Shown here: piece after piece, positions 36,431 to 49,795 of the stretch | How positions within the stretch are numbered: the stretch's first letter is position 1 | Layout: the number at the start of each line of letters is the position of its first letter | From: Trichoplusia ni | Lineage: Eukaryota > Arthropoda > Insecta > Lepidoptera > Noctuidae | Direction: 5' to 3' | Length of the DNA: 64,000 bases | Assembly: GCF_003590095.1 (NCBI RefSeq) | Contig: NC_039482.1 | Location: 11,611,657-11,675,656, forward strand | Position numbers and translations under genes: made by a program | Notes under the pieces: generated by a model | The model's database searches: none | What the model was told of the DNA's origin: nothing | What the model saw: only the letters and a program-made list of their open reading frames with translations

Positions 36431-37412
36431 TAACATTTATCGACGCAATGAAGATGACCATAAAGTAATTTAAATTATTTTTTCATATTCAGTGTAAAAA
36501 CACTATTTGTAACTAGAGGACCCGAAAGACCTGCGTGAAATAAAACCATCCAAACGCACCCAATAATAAACATACAAATCACTCCACCCAATTATCAGTA
36601 TCATACAGTAACAGACACACGTACATTAATGAAAATATATTATTGAAAAAAAAAATTCAAGATATTTGCAGCCGATATTTGCAGCGCTATGTAAACGTGG
36701 CATAACGGTCCCGTTTGTGACCCGCTCTACTTTAGCCGGCGTTCCGCTGGTCAAGTACCTTTGCGAGACCGGGATTTAGGTCCCGATGCAATTTTTCGAA
36801 CAAACGAACCGTTTGAAAACCTGTAGTTCCCTTAAAGAGTGCTCGTTGTTTAGTCACTTCGTTAAATGGTCGCCGAAGTGACTTGTACTCTCCTCTTGAT
36901 TGAGTAAGTTTGAATGCGTTAGATAAAGTTGTATTGAGGCAAAGACATAAGTTGACTTTCTGGGAGCTCAGTATGCGTTTGGGTTTTGAGGTATTGCTTC
37001 CAAAAATCAATTTAGTCTAGGTAGTGCTAGTTTGATGATTAGGCAAAAGCTTACTACAGACTTGAAATGCGTCCAACTTAATAATTTATTAAATACGAGT
37101 GTTTTGAATCAAATCACACCAGCTCTTAATATAATCTTAGGACCCAATTTTTTTTTTTTAATATTGTCGATGGCGCTGTCACTGTGCCTAACTCAGATGC
37201 TAAGGTCTTTCTCGCTTGCTATGGAGGCAAATATAAAATATTATTTCTACTCCATCTTCGAAAAACACAGAAGCTTAATTTCATATGTCCATAACTTTTG
37301 AACCATATCGTACTCCCAGTATCCACGTGCCATACATTTTCAGGCAGTCGGCATATAAGTGGGTCGGCAAAACTTCCTAGAGAGCCTACCACGACCTATT
37401 TCAGAAAAAAAT

Positions 37413-37479
37413 ATTGCAGTTGTGGAAAAGAGATGACGCTCTACGCTACATACGCTGTCTTACTTCCTCAACTACAAAA
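37413..37479. repeat. Short imperfect palindrome (copy c, second block)
   Basis: Duplicate of 12174-12240. Confidence 0.5.
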
Positions 37480-40393
37480 ATGTTCCTCTAAGATGCTCTT
37501 TGCTAGAGAACACGGGGTGGGGGCCAATAAAGAAGCGGTTGCAACGAAATGAGCAGCGCCGGCGACATTATGTATTTCCCTGGAATATTCGCTTGCAAAG
37601 GAATATTTTGTATTATCATACATATAGGTTTTACGTCAGTTTATTTTTATATTATTGGTGTAAGGTAATTCTTTGTTATGTTATGTTACCGTTACTGATA
37701 TGTTTAGATTTTGTGGAGGACAGTGTCGTATGTTTGTGGTGTGTTGAAACGGGTGTTTTTTTTTTAAATCAAATGAAACGAAAATTGACAATTAAATTGT
37801 AGAAAAAAAAGAAATCTTTATACAAAAGTTTTATCTTCCCATTGCCTGTTGTTGAGAAACATCTCGATTTGCCCAATTAATGATAAAATGTTTTGTCATA
37901 TACCGTATCACGATACAATCAACAAATTCAAGCTCTTGTACAGTGACTTTGGTACCTTAGTTGATAAAGCGACTAGCGCGTATAGTCGGGAGTCACAGGT
38001 TGGATTTTTCAGATTTTTTTTTCGGTTAATGTCTGTGCCAACATCATGTTGCTTCCATTCACTTCGTCAATATAAAGTTTCATATTCATGACATTTTAGC
38101 GATAACAAATTGTCAACAAACTGTTAGTCACTTATACAAATACGCAGGCTACATAGAGAGGCGATGCAGTGAACTCCATTACTATGGCTTCATCGTAATA
38201 GCTGCGAGTTGCCAGCTTCGGGCCCGACCTAGCAAATATTGTCTTTGCGATGCACCTTAACATATTTGCTCTCGATGTATTGTTTGTTACAATCAACGAC
38301 ACGATGCTTTATGTTTTTAAAAGATTTTTGTTTTTCATGAAGGATTGTCTTAAAAAAATATAATTAAAAATGGAAATTAGGTTTCTTGTTTAACTTTAAC
38401 GCATCGAAATTCATAAAAGGAACAAAGGTCTTAAGAAATATCATGCGGCAATTAATGATTAGATTGTTTTTTAAACGTAGGTATTTATCGTTTTTCGATT
38501 ACATTAATACCAAATTTATTATTGTTGTTCATCAGTCTAGCAAATTAATTAAAATCATATAAACACTCATATAGTCTGATTATGGTTACTGATCCTTGCT
38601 ATTTTTTGATTCATTACTTTTGTTTACCTAAGCAACATACATCCGCAAAGATCTCTCAGATTTTAAAATTGTTCCAACTGTTGGCATTTTTAATTTCAAA
38701 GTCAACCAAAACAAAACAGCCTAATTCCATATCATTCATCAAACTCGAGACCAGTCTTCACGCGCCTTAGAAATCCAAGCAAAAAACCGGCTGCTCACAA
38801 CGTAGGGAATTATTCGAGTTTGTAAGACGCCTTCATGGTCATACAATATTCAATGCTGCGACAAAAGGTGCGACGATGATGTTTCGTCCTGTTTACACGA
38901 GCAATGTGACTGTAAATAAGGGGATTTTGTATAATTAAGGTCTGTCAAAGAAATGTGGAGAAGGTGATAGGGAAGTGACTTATAATTCAGGAATGAATAC
39001 GATAGAAGTCTGAAGAGTACTGTTTGTTTTGCGTAGCAGTTTTGTTTTGAGTGGCAGTAGTAGCGCACACACCTATTTCTGACAGAAAAATAAACGAGTA
39101 ATCGAAACGTCTATTACTGAGTGGTAAAAGAAATCACAGGAAACAAATTCCACATAATACCATCAGGTAAAATACCTACAGCATTTCCAAGAAAACTGGT
39201 CGACTACAAGTTAGACTCGCTACGCAGTGAGTTCATTGTCTGGTTGGTCCATCAGATTTCACGTTCCCAAAAGATGATAAATATGTCTGTTGGTCCATCA
39301 AATTCCTCAACCTCGATTTTAATTTTTAATATTATTCTTTGCTACAGCAGTAACACACATACATCATCTGTAAAAAATCCAACTGTCCAGCTAGAACTAT
39401 TCCGTTCTACGTCCCTAATAATACTGCAACTTCATCTATTAGCACGCGTTGTAAACAACAGCATATAGTATTACCGTCGTTCACGAAAGCCACGTGCGCC
39501 AAGATTAGATTGCAGTAGAGAGTAGAGTGAAGCTTGCCGTCAACACTGCGAACAATGTCAACTAACTTTGTTAACTCGAACGGAGATGAACAACAGACAG
39601 CTGTAGAATATTTTTGAGGTACTAACGTACTGCTAGCACTTTTTGAGGTTAAATTTGATATTAATTTAATTAGAAAAGAAATGACAGAAAAATGTTAAAG
39701 ATTCTTGATACGTCTGATTTTGATAGGCGTGGCTCTTGGCACGGTTGTTTCATTGGTAATCTTTATTTGTAATTATGGGTACAACGGTTTACTTATAGAT
39801 ATTTAAGGGGACTTACCGACTAACTTGAGTAAACCGCTGCATCATTTAACTATAAATCATCCTCACGAAATTATTTTTTATATCTTTAAAGTCCTTAAAT
39901 TTTGTGAGATTTTTTTGCAAATAGGACTTGAGGAATTTATTAGACGTAATACGCAAAAGAAAGTTTAAAATTTCAACTTTTAATACATTTTTTATCCCGT
40001 TGTCTAAGTTTTGACAAGACATCTATTAGTTTAAGAGTGAGTGTTTATATTGATAAACTTTGATGTATACCTTATACTAATCTATAAACATAGTCAATTC
40101 AACCCTACTTCTGAACTTCTCTCTCATCAAGCTTAAACAAACTACTTTCAAGTGTTATTGTCATAACTTCAACAAAGTGTAAACTCGATACAGGTGCACT
40201 ATAGTCTAAAACCTAGTCTCTCCTCTACATAGGCTAACCATAAAACTAGCACACTGTAAACTTCTCGCTCCAACGATAAGTGATTGATACTCTTGACGTT
40301 GCTCTTCCTCGAGTTATGGTGGTATAGGTAAGTTTATAGGTCATACAATGTTTCTGATTAATTTGAAACATCCTTTATAATGTAATGTAGTTG

Positions 40394-40528
40394 TATAAGT
40401 TTTTACGGCCGCCGCATCAGCTCACGATTAAGGACTCCGGGTGGGTCTGAAACTAGTCAGGCGATGTTAGTCAATACTCGTTGGTAAACCGTTGTTAAAT
40501 GAATAATTATGATTATGAATCAACCTAA
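40394..40528 (+). mobile_element. Diverged retroposon copy (second block)
   Basis: Duplicate of 15155-15290 with small indels (for example ccgcaatcag versus ccgcatcag and ggtaaccg versus ggtaaaccg). It lies in the zone where the two blocks disagree most. Confidence 0.55.
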
Positions 40529-40601
40529 TTTGTTAGGATGAAACTTAATTAAATATGGGGATAGTTGATTGTTTGACGTTTGAACTGAATGAGAGTAGCC
40601 G

Positions 40602-40670
40602 AAGAGAGATCTCGATGGCGTGCAATTGGGGACGTCTATGTCTAGCAGTGGAATATGGGCTAATGGTGAC
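40602..40670 (-). repeat. Lepidopteran 'cagcccatattccac' repeat, minus strand (second block)
   Basis: Duplicate of 15361-15430. Confidence 0.7.
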
Positions 40671-42023
40671 GATTGACTTTTCAGACTTTTTTAAATTTTG
40701 AAAGAAAACTGGTAACAATATAGGGAGCATGATATAATATTACTACCTAGTACTTTCATGAAAATATCTACTTAACGAGCATTTAAATTAGTAGGTAAAC
40801 GTACACCCATCAATCTTGAGTGACTTCATGTAGTTTTTTAATGCTTGAGGCCACGTAACACTAGAGGTTCCTAGAACAATTTGTTGGCAGTTGAATCACA
40901 ATGACTCAGATTCTTGGATACTGGCTTGGGGAGCTCAGGATTTCTTGAACTAATTTAATTATGTAAGTGGTTCATAGAAAGAGGGTTTAAACTGATTTGG
41001 TTATGTATTGGGTGATTCAGATGTCTGTCATGTATATCGTTTTGAATTCGATATTTTTATACCTATTATTGTACCTCATCTTACCATTTTAGTCCGTAAA
41101 CGATGCTAGAAGGTACTAAAAATAAAACTGAAAATATTTCTGGAGAATTGCTAGTGTGCAAAGTTTCTGTAATTACTAACAAATACTTTTTGAAATAATA
41201 AAGAACATTTAATTCAACACCATATAACCGCAATACAAATACTCATTAGCCATACAATACTCTCACAAAGTTATGACACAACTTTTCAAACACAAAAACA
41301 ACATCATTATTACTTAATACCGACTCTAAATAAGCGAGTGAGTATGTATATTAGATGACGAGGTGCTCGGCAGCTGAGAAGAAGGAAATCCTGCATCGTA
41401 TTGTGCCAGATAGAATCTGTTTGGGTTAGCACACTCGAGGAAAGTCGTAAAATTTTGACGACGCGGCGACGAAGCGTCTCGCTGCAAGAAAACTGGTTCC
41501 TGGCATTCGCACCTAGTCTACGTGCATGGATCTTAAGTATAAATCGATGATATGAACACCTCACTGTCTATTTATGAGAACCAAATTTATGAACTCGGAT
41601 TTAAATGGTTCACGTATTTTATAGAGACTATAGGAAGCCAATAACACAATGAAGAGTTACGTTACGTCAATCTGTCTCCGCGGGCGGTTTATTTACACTT
41701 GTCAATCCAGGTCCAGGTGAAAATGCACAGAGCCGACCTTTGCAGAATCAAAGTGTACAATCGATAGGTAGCGTGTGTTGTGTTGCGTGGGCGGTGTGCG
41801 GTGTGGTGCCGGTGCACGCGGCTGCAGGCCGGAGGCCGAAGGCTCGGTCGGCGCGGTGCGGCCGCCGGCGGTGCGGGTGTGCGCGCGCAGCGGCGGCGGC
41901 GGCGGCGGGCGCGGGCGGTGCGCGGGTCAGTGGCGTGCAGCGCGCGCCGCGGACGCCCGCACCGCAGTGTCGAGCAGGAGCCCGCCATGCCCGGCCCGCG
42001 CCTATCCCGCGCCGCCTGACAGC

Positions 42024-42071
42024 ATGGCCTACCCGACCGCCACCATCACACGCAGCCACGCTCTGACGACG
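42024..42071 (+). CDS. Candidate first coding exon (MAYPTATITR...), copy 2
   Basis: ATG at 42024 opens 16 codons to the donor ACGACG|gtatgc, as in copy 1. The upstream ATG (41987) is out of frame here and stops after nine codons (MPGPRLSRAA) because of one extra C. It would act as a short upstream ORF if this version is correct. Gene identity is unknown and no second exon is seen to the window end. Confidence 0.42.
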
Positions 42072-42918
42072 GTATGCATCAGTGATCGTATTTTGGAAAA
42101 CGTGACGTCAACCCGCAGCGTACCGACGTAACCCCCCATCCACGCTCCACGCTACTCCCGATCAGTGACAGTGTTACCGGAGTCCGGTTACCCAGTGAGG
42201 GTCGGTCAGCGCAGAGGTTTCGTCTCGATTCGATCGTCCGCAGACCGAAAGGAGTAGGCGCGAGTGGTCGCCGCGCGCCCCGCTAGATGGCGCCGGCAGT
42301 CGCTCCTGCGGCGAGCGCTCTCCGCCCGCGCCCCGCCGTCGCCGTCGCCGCCTTTTGTTTCGCGCCGTTCGTGTACATAAAATAATAATTGGCAGGCCGG
42401 TGGTGAGCACCGCCGCTCGGCGCCGAGCCGTCGCTGACGTCAGCGGAGCCCGGGCTCGCGCCCCAGCCGACGGCCCGGCTTCCCCGACCTTCCGCCACCG
42501 CCGTCTACGACTCGCTCGACACACGACACTGACACGTCAGGCTCTACACTAACCCTCCGCCCCTCTTACGTGCCAAATCCAAAACGAAACGTTCACCTTC
42601 AATCGACTGAATTTTGGAACCGTTTACAAAATATTCAGTAATTGTAATACTATCGTGGCATTTGAAAGGTCCGCGTCGTGTACGGGCGATATGATAGCTA
42701 TGACGCACCGAAAATGTGTAGGTTTCATTCATGTAACCTACAAGGGTTGGCAATTGATCTGCACCTAGCAACAACGGCGGCGGCGAGGGCGACCATCTTC
42801 TTGAGTCTTTAGCTAATGTTCGGTGGATTTATTAAGCAATGGCGAGTTTCGAAGCAGTATATGGTCGTGGATTCATTTAGTTAAAGGAGTGCGGTGGGTG
42901 CTGACTCGCGCCGCGCCC

Positions 42919-42933
42919 ATGCCCCTAACTCTG
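42919..42933 (+). CDS. Possible alternative first exon (MPLTL|), copy 2
   Basis: Same as 17676-17690: ATG plus four codons before ctctg|gtgagt, in phase 0. Confidence 0.22.
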
Positions 42934-44600
42934 GTGAGTGATAGCTTGTAAGGCTTCGTGCCGTGCCATTTTCGCGAGGAATACCACGTAGGTGTTTTTA
43001 TCACTCTAAGCCAATAACTCTGATGTCTGTTTGCTTCAACTGTTCATGAAAGTGTATTTGTATTTACATCTTTGTCTAGGTCGATAAATTATGTTATGTT
43101 CGTCACAAAATTGTGTGAAGATTTTTAGCTGTGATATTATTCAACCATCTTAGATTTGATAATTGAATTACAAACACCACGTTACTGTATTTATTATCTA
43201 ACAAGTAGGTTATGGACTATTTTTTATTTAGTATCAATTTTCGTCTACCAAGATAACATACTCTTTTTGAACAATATACATAAATTCATTCACACAAAAT
43301 GAAGACCAAAATTAAGGAAATTTTTGTATCAAAAACCTATAAAACTTCATTCATGGTCATATATCAAAGATACCATAGCAAAGATACGTTTCATCAATAA
43401 AAACCCTTAAACGTAAATGAAATTTCAATTATTTAAATAGCAGCTAACTTCACGTTACTCCGAAAAACAGCTAAGTTTCGTAAAGATGGCGGTAAACCGA
43501 AACGCGAAACGAAAGGAGCAGTCGACGACTGACACACGAAGCTTTATACAACGACGACCAGCCTAACTTGGCCTTCTCTGTATGAAATACCTGAAAAATA
43601 TGATTAATTTTACGTTGAATGGGTGTTTCTTTCGTAGTGGACTAGGTCAAGAGGTTTTTGATCATATTTGTATTATCGATATTTTCTGGAATCAGTAATA
43701 GCTTCTATACAATTTTTGTTTGAATAATTCCTTTATGTCAAAGAATTTAAAAACAAAGAGGTTTGGATAACTTTTTTTTGCCATTTTTATTCATTATGTT
43801 TTTTTTTTGTTTTCATGGATGTGAAATACGTTTATCTTTAAAGAAACACTTTCAGTAAGATTTCAAAAAAACATGTTATTTACACTAGATCGAAGTACCG
43901 ATAGTTTTTTGTGACAGATTACAGTAGTGTGACAGATTACAATACATTAACAAGCAACTCGATATCTAAGTCAAAATGACCCAAAAACTGTATACACTAT
44001 TTCTACTCAACTTAGTCTTTCAAGGCTTATGGAATACAGCTAATTATATTCCAGAAATCGTTGTTCTAAGTGTAGTACAAAAGGATATGTCATGGAGAGC
44101 ATATGGCTCTCATTTTTTGTGTTGTCGGCTAGAAAATTATAGAGTTAGGACAGCAGATTTCAGGTGATTTGATCACGACATTCCTGTAGAACTTGTGACA
44201 GTATAAATACATTTCCTTATGTAAGGTGTAACATTGGCTAACAGGTATACTTTATACGACTTAACGTAAATTTGACTATGGATAGCAGAGTCAGAGAAAA
44301 CTGCAAAATTTTACATTATAAAACGTATTGACTGATCAGCAGTAAATACTGGGATATTTTCCTTATGTTTTTTTATGTATTATAGTCGTTTTCCGGACGA
44401 AACAAATTGTGTGACGAAATACATGTGTTATATATTTACGTTCTCATAAAATTCGAGATATTTATTGCTCATGCACTGCATAAATATCCCAGTTTGACAT
44501 GAAACTGAATTGTTCTTTATATGTCACATCACGTGAATAAGTAAACAGTTATTTGTGTCGATCGAATTTTACAGTTGTAACAATAAAAAATAATAAAGCC

Positions 44601-47600
44601 ATTCTTGATGAACTTTACATAAATCCAAACAGATTAAAGTTTAGTATAAAATTTACTTAATAAAATTCTTTACTAAAGACAAATATATAATAATACTTAA
44701 GTAGCATGGAAAGTATGTATAAGCTCAACCCAATAATGGAATTTCTTTCAGCAAACCTTACATTTAATATTTTCAGAAAACGTCTAAACATCTTTCCTAT
44801 GTGCCACGAAAATTGACGCAACAAACATTACCATACATGCACACAAAACAAATAAAACTGACTGATTTAAGTTCAACAAGAAATACAGAATTTTACTTTT
44901 GTTATTATTGCAACAACAAAGCAAAGTACCGTACCCTTGGAACCGCCAACAATAGCTGATCAAATAACCTGGAAACACAAACACCTAGTCAATAAACCAT
45001 CCAACAATATTCTTCATATTTAATAAATTCTCGTTCATCAAAGCTATTTTGATATCCAACTGAAATATGCTGGCCAACTGAAATCACATTTTAGCCCACA
45101 TCGGAATTAGGACAAGATGCAACCTTTGAAAATTGGGTCAGTTAAGTGCGATTTTGTCTGTAGACAAAGTGGAGATACGCTCGTTTAGCGGACCATTGAT
45201 TCTGCCCATGATTCGGCTGAATGATGGAACTGTGTGACTGTGTAACGTAGGATACTTGATAGAGTCAGGTCAGTGCTTTGTGGACAGTGAAACTATAGTT
45301 CTAGTCAGTAAATAAACTGGAAATGGACAACTAAGTCTTCTTAAAGGGGTTTTAGAGTAGTTTCTTAAAAGTAATTACTGCGTTGTATCGTTAAGCGAGT
45401 TGTACATATACCTATGATCAGAGAAATTAATAGAAACGGGATGAAAGATTTGGATCTAAGATATTTATTTCTGTGTAGTGTGGACAAGAAAGCTTATTTT
45501 TTAATAATTTCTTCTTTATTTTTCCCATAAATGCACATCAACAAACATTTTAAATACACACATATCCCGGCAATATTAAAACAGAAATCGAATCTAAGCA
45601 AAATTACGTCTTTTAATTTCCTCATACTTCATTTTATTCTATCTGACATCATTTCAGTTTATAGTTAATTTATCCATTTGCAAAAATGAACGATGAATCA
45701 CCTGTAACTGTACGTTTACAACGAAAATCGTAATTAAGTAGACCTCATTACGTATTCAATTAAAATGTAACTGCAAATAGTGTTCTGCACGAATGTGACG
45801 TATTTATTACGAGGAAAACAAATACTACCTTCAAATTAATGTATTAATATTTAAAATGGAGACTGAAATTATATGTCATAATCTAAATGACACTTTCATA
45901 TGTTTTAGGGCAAAATTACGACATAGTTAATTCAAAAGTGTTTTTGGAAAAAGGGAGGCACATACGTATCTGCCAACGTACGTGAATTATTAAAAACGGT
46001 CGTCATGGACAAAACTACCATCAGGTCATGAGATGACTAAATTATTTTTGAAAATATTCCATTGTCTCACTATCGTTGACAAAGTTTTTTCTTTCCATAT
46101 ACAAAAATGATATTTAAATATAACCGGGAAATGTTCACAAAAGTGCGTTCTTTTTTACATGAATAAGAGTTGCATCACCAAAAAACATGTGTACCTATGT
46201 TTAGCTCATTTGCATGGTATATTTTAGTGTCTCTTCCCGTGCAAAAACAATTTTTTTAAGTTTCCACAAAAGTGATTCATTCAAATTGTCCACAAGCGTC
46301 AATTCACATTTGTACCAAAGAATCGCATGTCCCCTTCAAACCATTTGGGCCAGTAAGATAATGATCGCGACAGTGACAATCAGGATGTGAGCGATCACTG
46401 CGTTCTGTGCGTGAACCCGTTCATTGGCGGTCACTTTGTAGTACATTCAATAATGTAGTCGTAATTCACTACCAATTTGAAATAAATTGAAGTTTGAGAG
46501 CTGATTTTGATAGGTATTCTCATGACAATGATATATGGTGATGGTAAATTCGCGATCGTTTAACAAGCTAACCAGTCAGTGGCATTTTTGCATTCGTGTC
46601 GGTGTATGTGTTTAAATTACTTTTTGCTTTGGTAAGTCACGTGACTTTAATCTGTCATCTCCATACTTCTATTGACGTTAAAGATTGTAGAAATGGAATA
46701 AGGGTCTGTTTATACAATACTTCATGGGCTGAAGTAAATCGTTTGCGGCCTATCCCTTGCTTTGTCAGATTAGGCTTCCAAATTAAGTTAAATTATAACA
46801 AAAATTTACTAAAATTATACTCATTGAATAGCTGTCTAAGATCAACATATCAACATGATTCCGAACTCATTCCTAACACAATATGACGGTGTAACTTAAC
46901 CAGCACATATTTCCTTTACAATGACCGACTTGGATCCTAATTGTTCAAATCTACTACGCTTACTGCTAACATGCTCTAGAATAAGATTTTTGAGTATCGC
47001 AAGGACAATAGAGAGGGATAAATGTTTCTATAAGTCCAACCTCTTTTAAAATGGGATTGTTATTATTGCGACAGTCACGACGTCACTACTCGGAAAGCAA
47101 AAAGATGTCACACTTTCACATTAAAAAGGTTTTACTGAATGAGCCCATAGTAAAACTCTTTCAAACATCAGCCCACAACATGCAGTCTTGTACCAAGCCT
47201 CACCGACATTCAAGCCTCTAAGCTCCCGTTCAAAGTCCTCGTACTTGCGTGCATTGACTCCGTTATCAAAGCCTTTGAGTTCAGAAAACGTAAACCTTTT
47301 CGTGAGACATCATAATTTAACTTTATACTTATGTTGTTGTATCAAGTTTAAAGGTACGAATGATTGATGCATTGACTTTGTTAATTCAATAACATTCATC
47401 TGTGTGGTCATGAACTATGAGACATTTGCTTAAGATGTGAATGTGGGTTGGAATGCAAATATTTTCTTTAACTTACGGTTTGTTAAAGGGTATATTTGTG
47501 CTTCAAGACCCACTTAACAATAACGTTAATTATTTGTTCTGTATTATTATTACTGTAGTAGTTCTCACTGCAGGGCAAAGCCCTTTCTTCCCCCCTTCTA

Positions 47601-49337
47601 TTTATCTCGGTCTATGGCTAAAAGAGGCTCGTTTGATACAAAAGAATCAAATTCATCCCGTCATCTTCCTCCTCAACTGCCAATTGAATAGTTGTATTTT
47701 GCCATTCAGTAGTACAAAATATATTGTGCATGCAGAATAAATCGAAAATCATTCAGTGCTTTGCGATTGCTAAGTTTAAATAAGACTAGTTTTTTGACTG
47801 AAAACATATTAACGAACGGTTTGAATTGTACCGCAAAAAGCAAATAACATTTTATCCATACGTTTCAACATGAAACCAACACATATAAATTAATTTTAGC
47901 ACTATGTATTACTGGATTCCGTAGTCTCATTTAAGCCATAATAATACTGCGCCTCCCACACAGCATTCGGTACAGAAACAGCTCTCCACGTGTAAGCTAT
48001 GTGCCATTGATACATCAGGAAACTGTTTTACAGATGACTTAATAACTAATTTGTTACTGAAGTACTGATTGATAATTAAACTTACAGAAAATGTCATTTG
48101 AATATTGTAATTGTTGACATTCGTCTTGTTTATGTAGTTCATTCATCAATGCAATGTTGATAAAGAATTCCCCGACTGAGAAAAATCCTTGCTTGCGGTG
48201 TTTTTTTATATAAATAATTGGTTAACAAAAAAATGTTATCTGAATCAGTTGGATGGATATTATTGGGTAGATTTTGCTATTAATCATATTATTATTTAAT
48301 CTATATCCATAACAATATAAAATATACGGGGATATTCTTGTTGTCAAGCAACCATAACACAAGCTTTCCTTATTTCGTAATAAGGTGGCTTCATGTGAAA
48401 GATGTGGAATATTGTTATTAAGTATTCACAAATATTCTTAAAACATTTTGGTTAAATGATACTTAAAAATAAACTTATTTTCTTTGTTGTTCACTCCATG
48501 CCCTTTCAATATTTGTTTCTCCATTTTCAGTCTCTAAAGACTTACTTTCCCTTTCACCTGTTGTTTGGTATTTTTTTCTTTAAATAAGCAAAATACACAA
48601 TAAGTTCCCCTCACAATAAAATAAGTACCAACCAAGTTGCAAAAGTTCGAACTTTGTACAGAGAACTCCGGAGAAGTTCTCGATAATAACCGAACTATGC
48701 GAGTACTTTCGATGCAACAATGATTTGCAAACTTAAAGCTTATTTAGACGAAGAGCAATACATTGCCGGCTGTAATATATCGCGGTTAATACCAGAGCTC
48801 GACGGCGCAGCAATGGATTGCACTTGTATGATATTTCTCGTCTCATATAAATGAGCCTTTTAGCAGTAGCGGTGTTTTTTTTTCTATGAATGCATAGCTC
48901 ACCGCGACCTACTTCGATGCTTGTCTGTTAACCGCGGCAATGTAAGTATTCAGATTGAAGATTCGAGTATTATTGGCCCACTCCACTATTAATATATTTT
49001 TCTTCTTAGTCTATTGTATATGACGTGGTGACTTTGCGGGTTTCATGCATGCATTCGTTGTATGCACGATTTCTGTGTGAATGGTTTTGTTTTAATCTCA
49101 GCGCAGGCAAAGTACCAATGTGAGTTTATCATTTGTTATTTTAAGAACCCAGTTACAAACGGTGAAAGTAAATATCGTAAAGAAAAGTGGATTCTAAATA
49201 TTGAAATCCGAGATAAACCACCCTCAGAGTTAGAGTGATCTATGCTGTTGGATGGTGATTTCTCATAGCAATGAATACTTAAGTGTCCCTGTATGAAATA
49301 AAGCTATTTTCGTTTGAAGTAAAGAAGTTCTAGAAGT
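44601..49337. other. Non-coding stretch right of copy 2
   Basis: Unique AT-rich DNA with no exon I can defend. ORFs of 66-99 codons (for example 46596-46886 and 47441-47740) have no motif. It may be the long first intron of the gene starting in the CpG region. Near 47565-47605 'actgcagggcaaagcccttt' resembles a dispersed repeat fragment. Confidence 0.5.
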
Positions 49338-49408
49338 TTCCTTGGTTAAACTACTAAAATGATTGTTCTAGGGTTCCTTGGTTAAACTACTGAAATGATT
49401 GTTCTAGT
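49338..49408. repeat. 36-bp tandem duplication, two units
   Basis: The unit beginning 'ttccttggttaaactact' and ending 'gattgttctag' repeats with a period of 36 bp, with one substitution (actaaaa versus actgaaa). Confidence 0.85.
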
Positions 49409-49687
49409 TAAAAATATTAAGATTCGTGCAAAGTCCACTTAGAAAACAACACAAGAGTTAAAATGAAATAAATTGAGCTGAGATTTCCTGCCGGGAATTG
49501 ACCACTTCAGTCGCTTCCTGTAGAGCTTGTTGAACGAGAATTAGCGGTTATTATGAAGATTACCTGTAAATTTCGTCCTACGATGCGTAATAAACTTCTT
49601 CTTTATGCAAATTGGTGGCATTTGACTTTGGTGACGGACATTTGTTGATGAGAATAAATACCAAACAAATACAAATATCCATGTTAT

Positions 49688-49795
49688 AGTAACTTTCGTG
49701 AGAGTGACTTTGTGAGTAAATGGTGCAACGATTTGTTCACGCTTATCGTGATTGCCTGACTAGTTTTCGACCCAACCGAAGTCTTTAGGACAAGC
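49688..49795 (-). mobile_element. Diverged, inverted copy of the 4744-4976 retroposon family
   Basis: On the minus strand it reads 'aagacttcggttgggtcgaa' then 'aactagtcaggcaatcacga' and 'gcaccatttactcacaaagt' before 'ctctcacgaaagttactata'. This is the order seen at 4744-4976. It is strongly diverged. Confidence 0.55.

Larger units (their letters stand above)
41676..42965. promoter_or_regulatory. GC-rich CpG promoter region, copy 2
   Basis: Same as 16435-17720, with CRE palindromes TGACGTCA at 42103-42110 and 42435-42442. Two G/C-run lengths differ from copy 1 (ctatcccgcg here, and one extra C near 42462). Because this copy continues into unique DNA, it is the better template for modelling the gene. 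Confidence 0.7.
31548..44600. repeat. 13 kb near-identical block, copy 2 (continues into unique DNA)
   Basis: Same sequence and orientation as 6303-19353, at an offset of 25,245 at the left edge and 25,247 at the right. After 44600 it runs on into unique sequence (attcttgatgaactttacat), whereas copy 1 stops at the N gap. All features of copy 1 recur here and only the main ones are listed again. This is probably the reliable placement of the locus. Confidence 0.95.

Noticed and set aside
6303..44600. Ancient segmental duplication or heterozygous haplotype pair
   Set aside because: Either should leave substitutions. I saw essentially only one-base indels, so a double-assembled locus is favoured, with a very recent true duplication left open.
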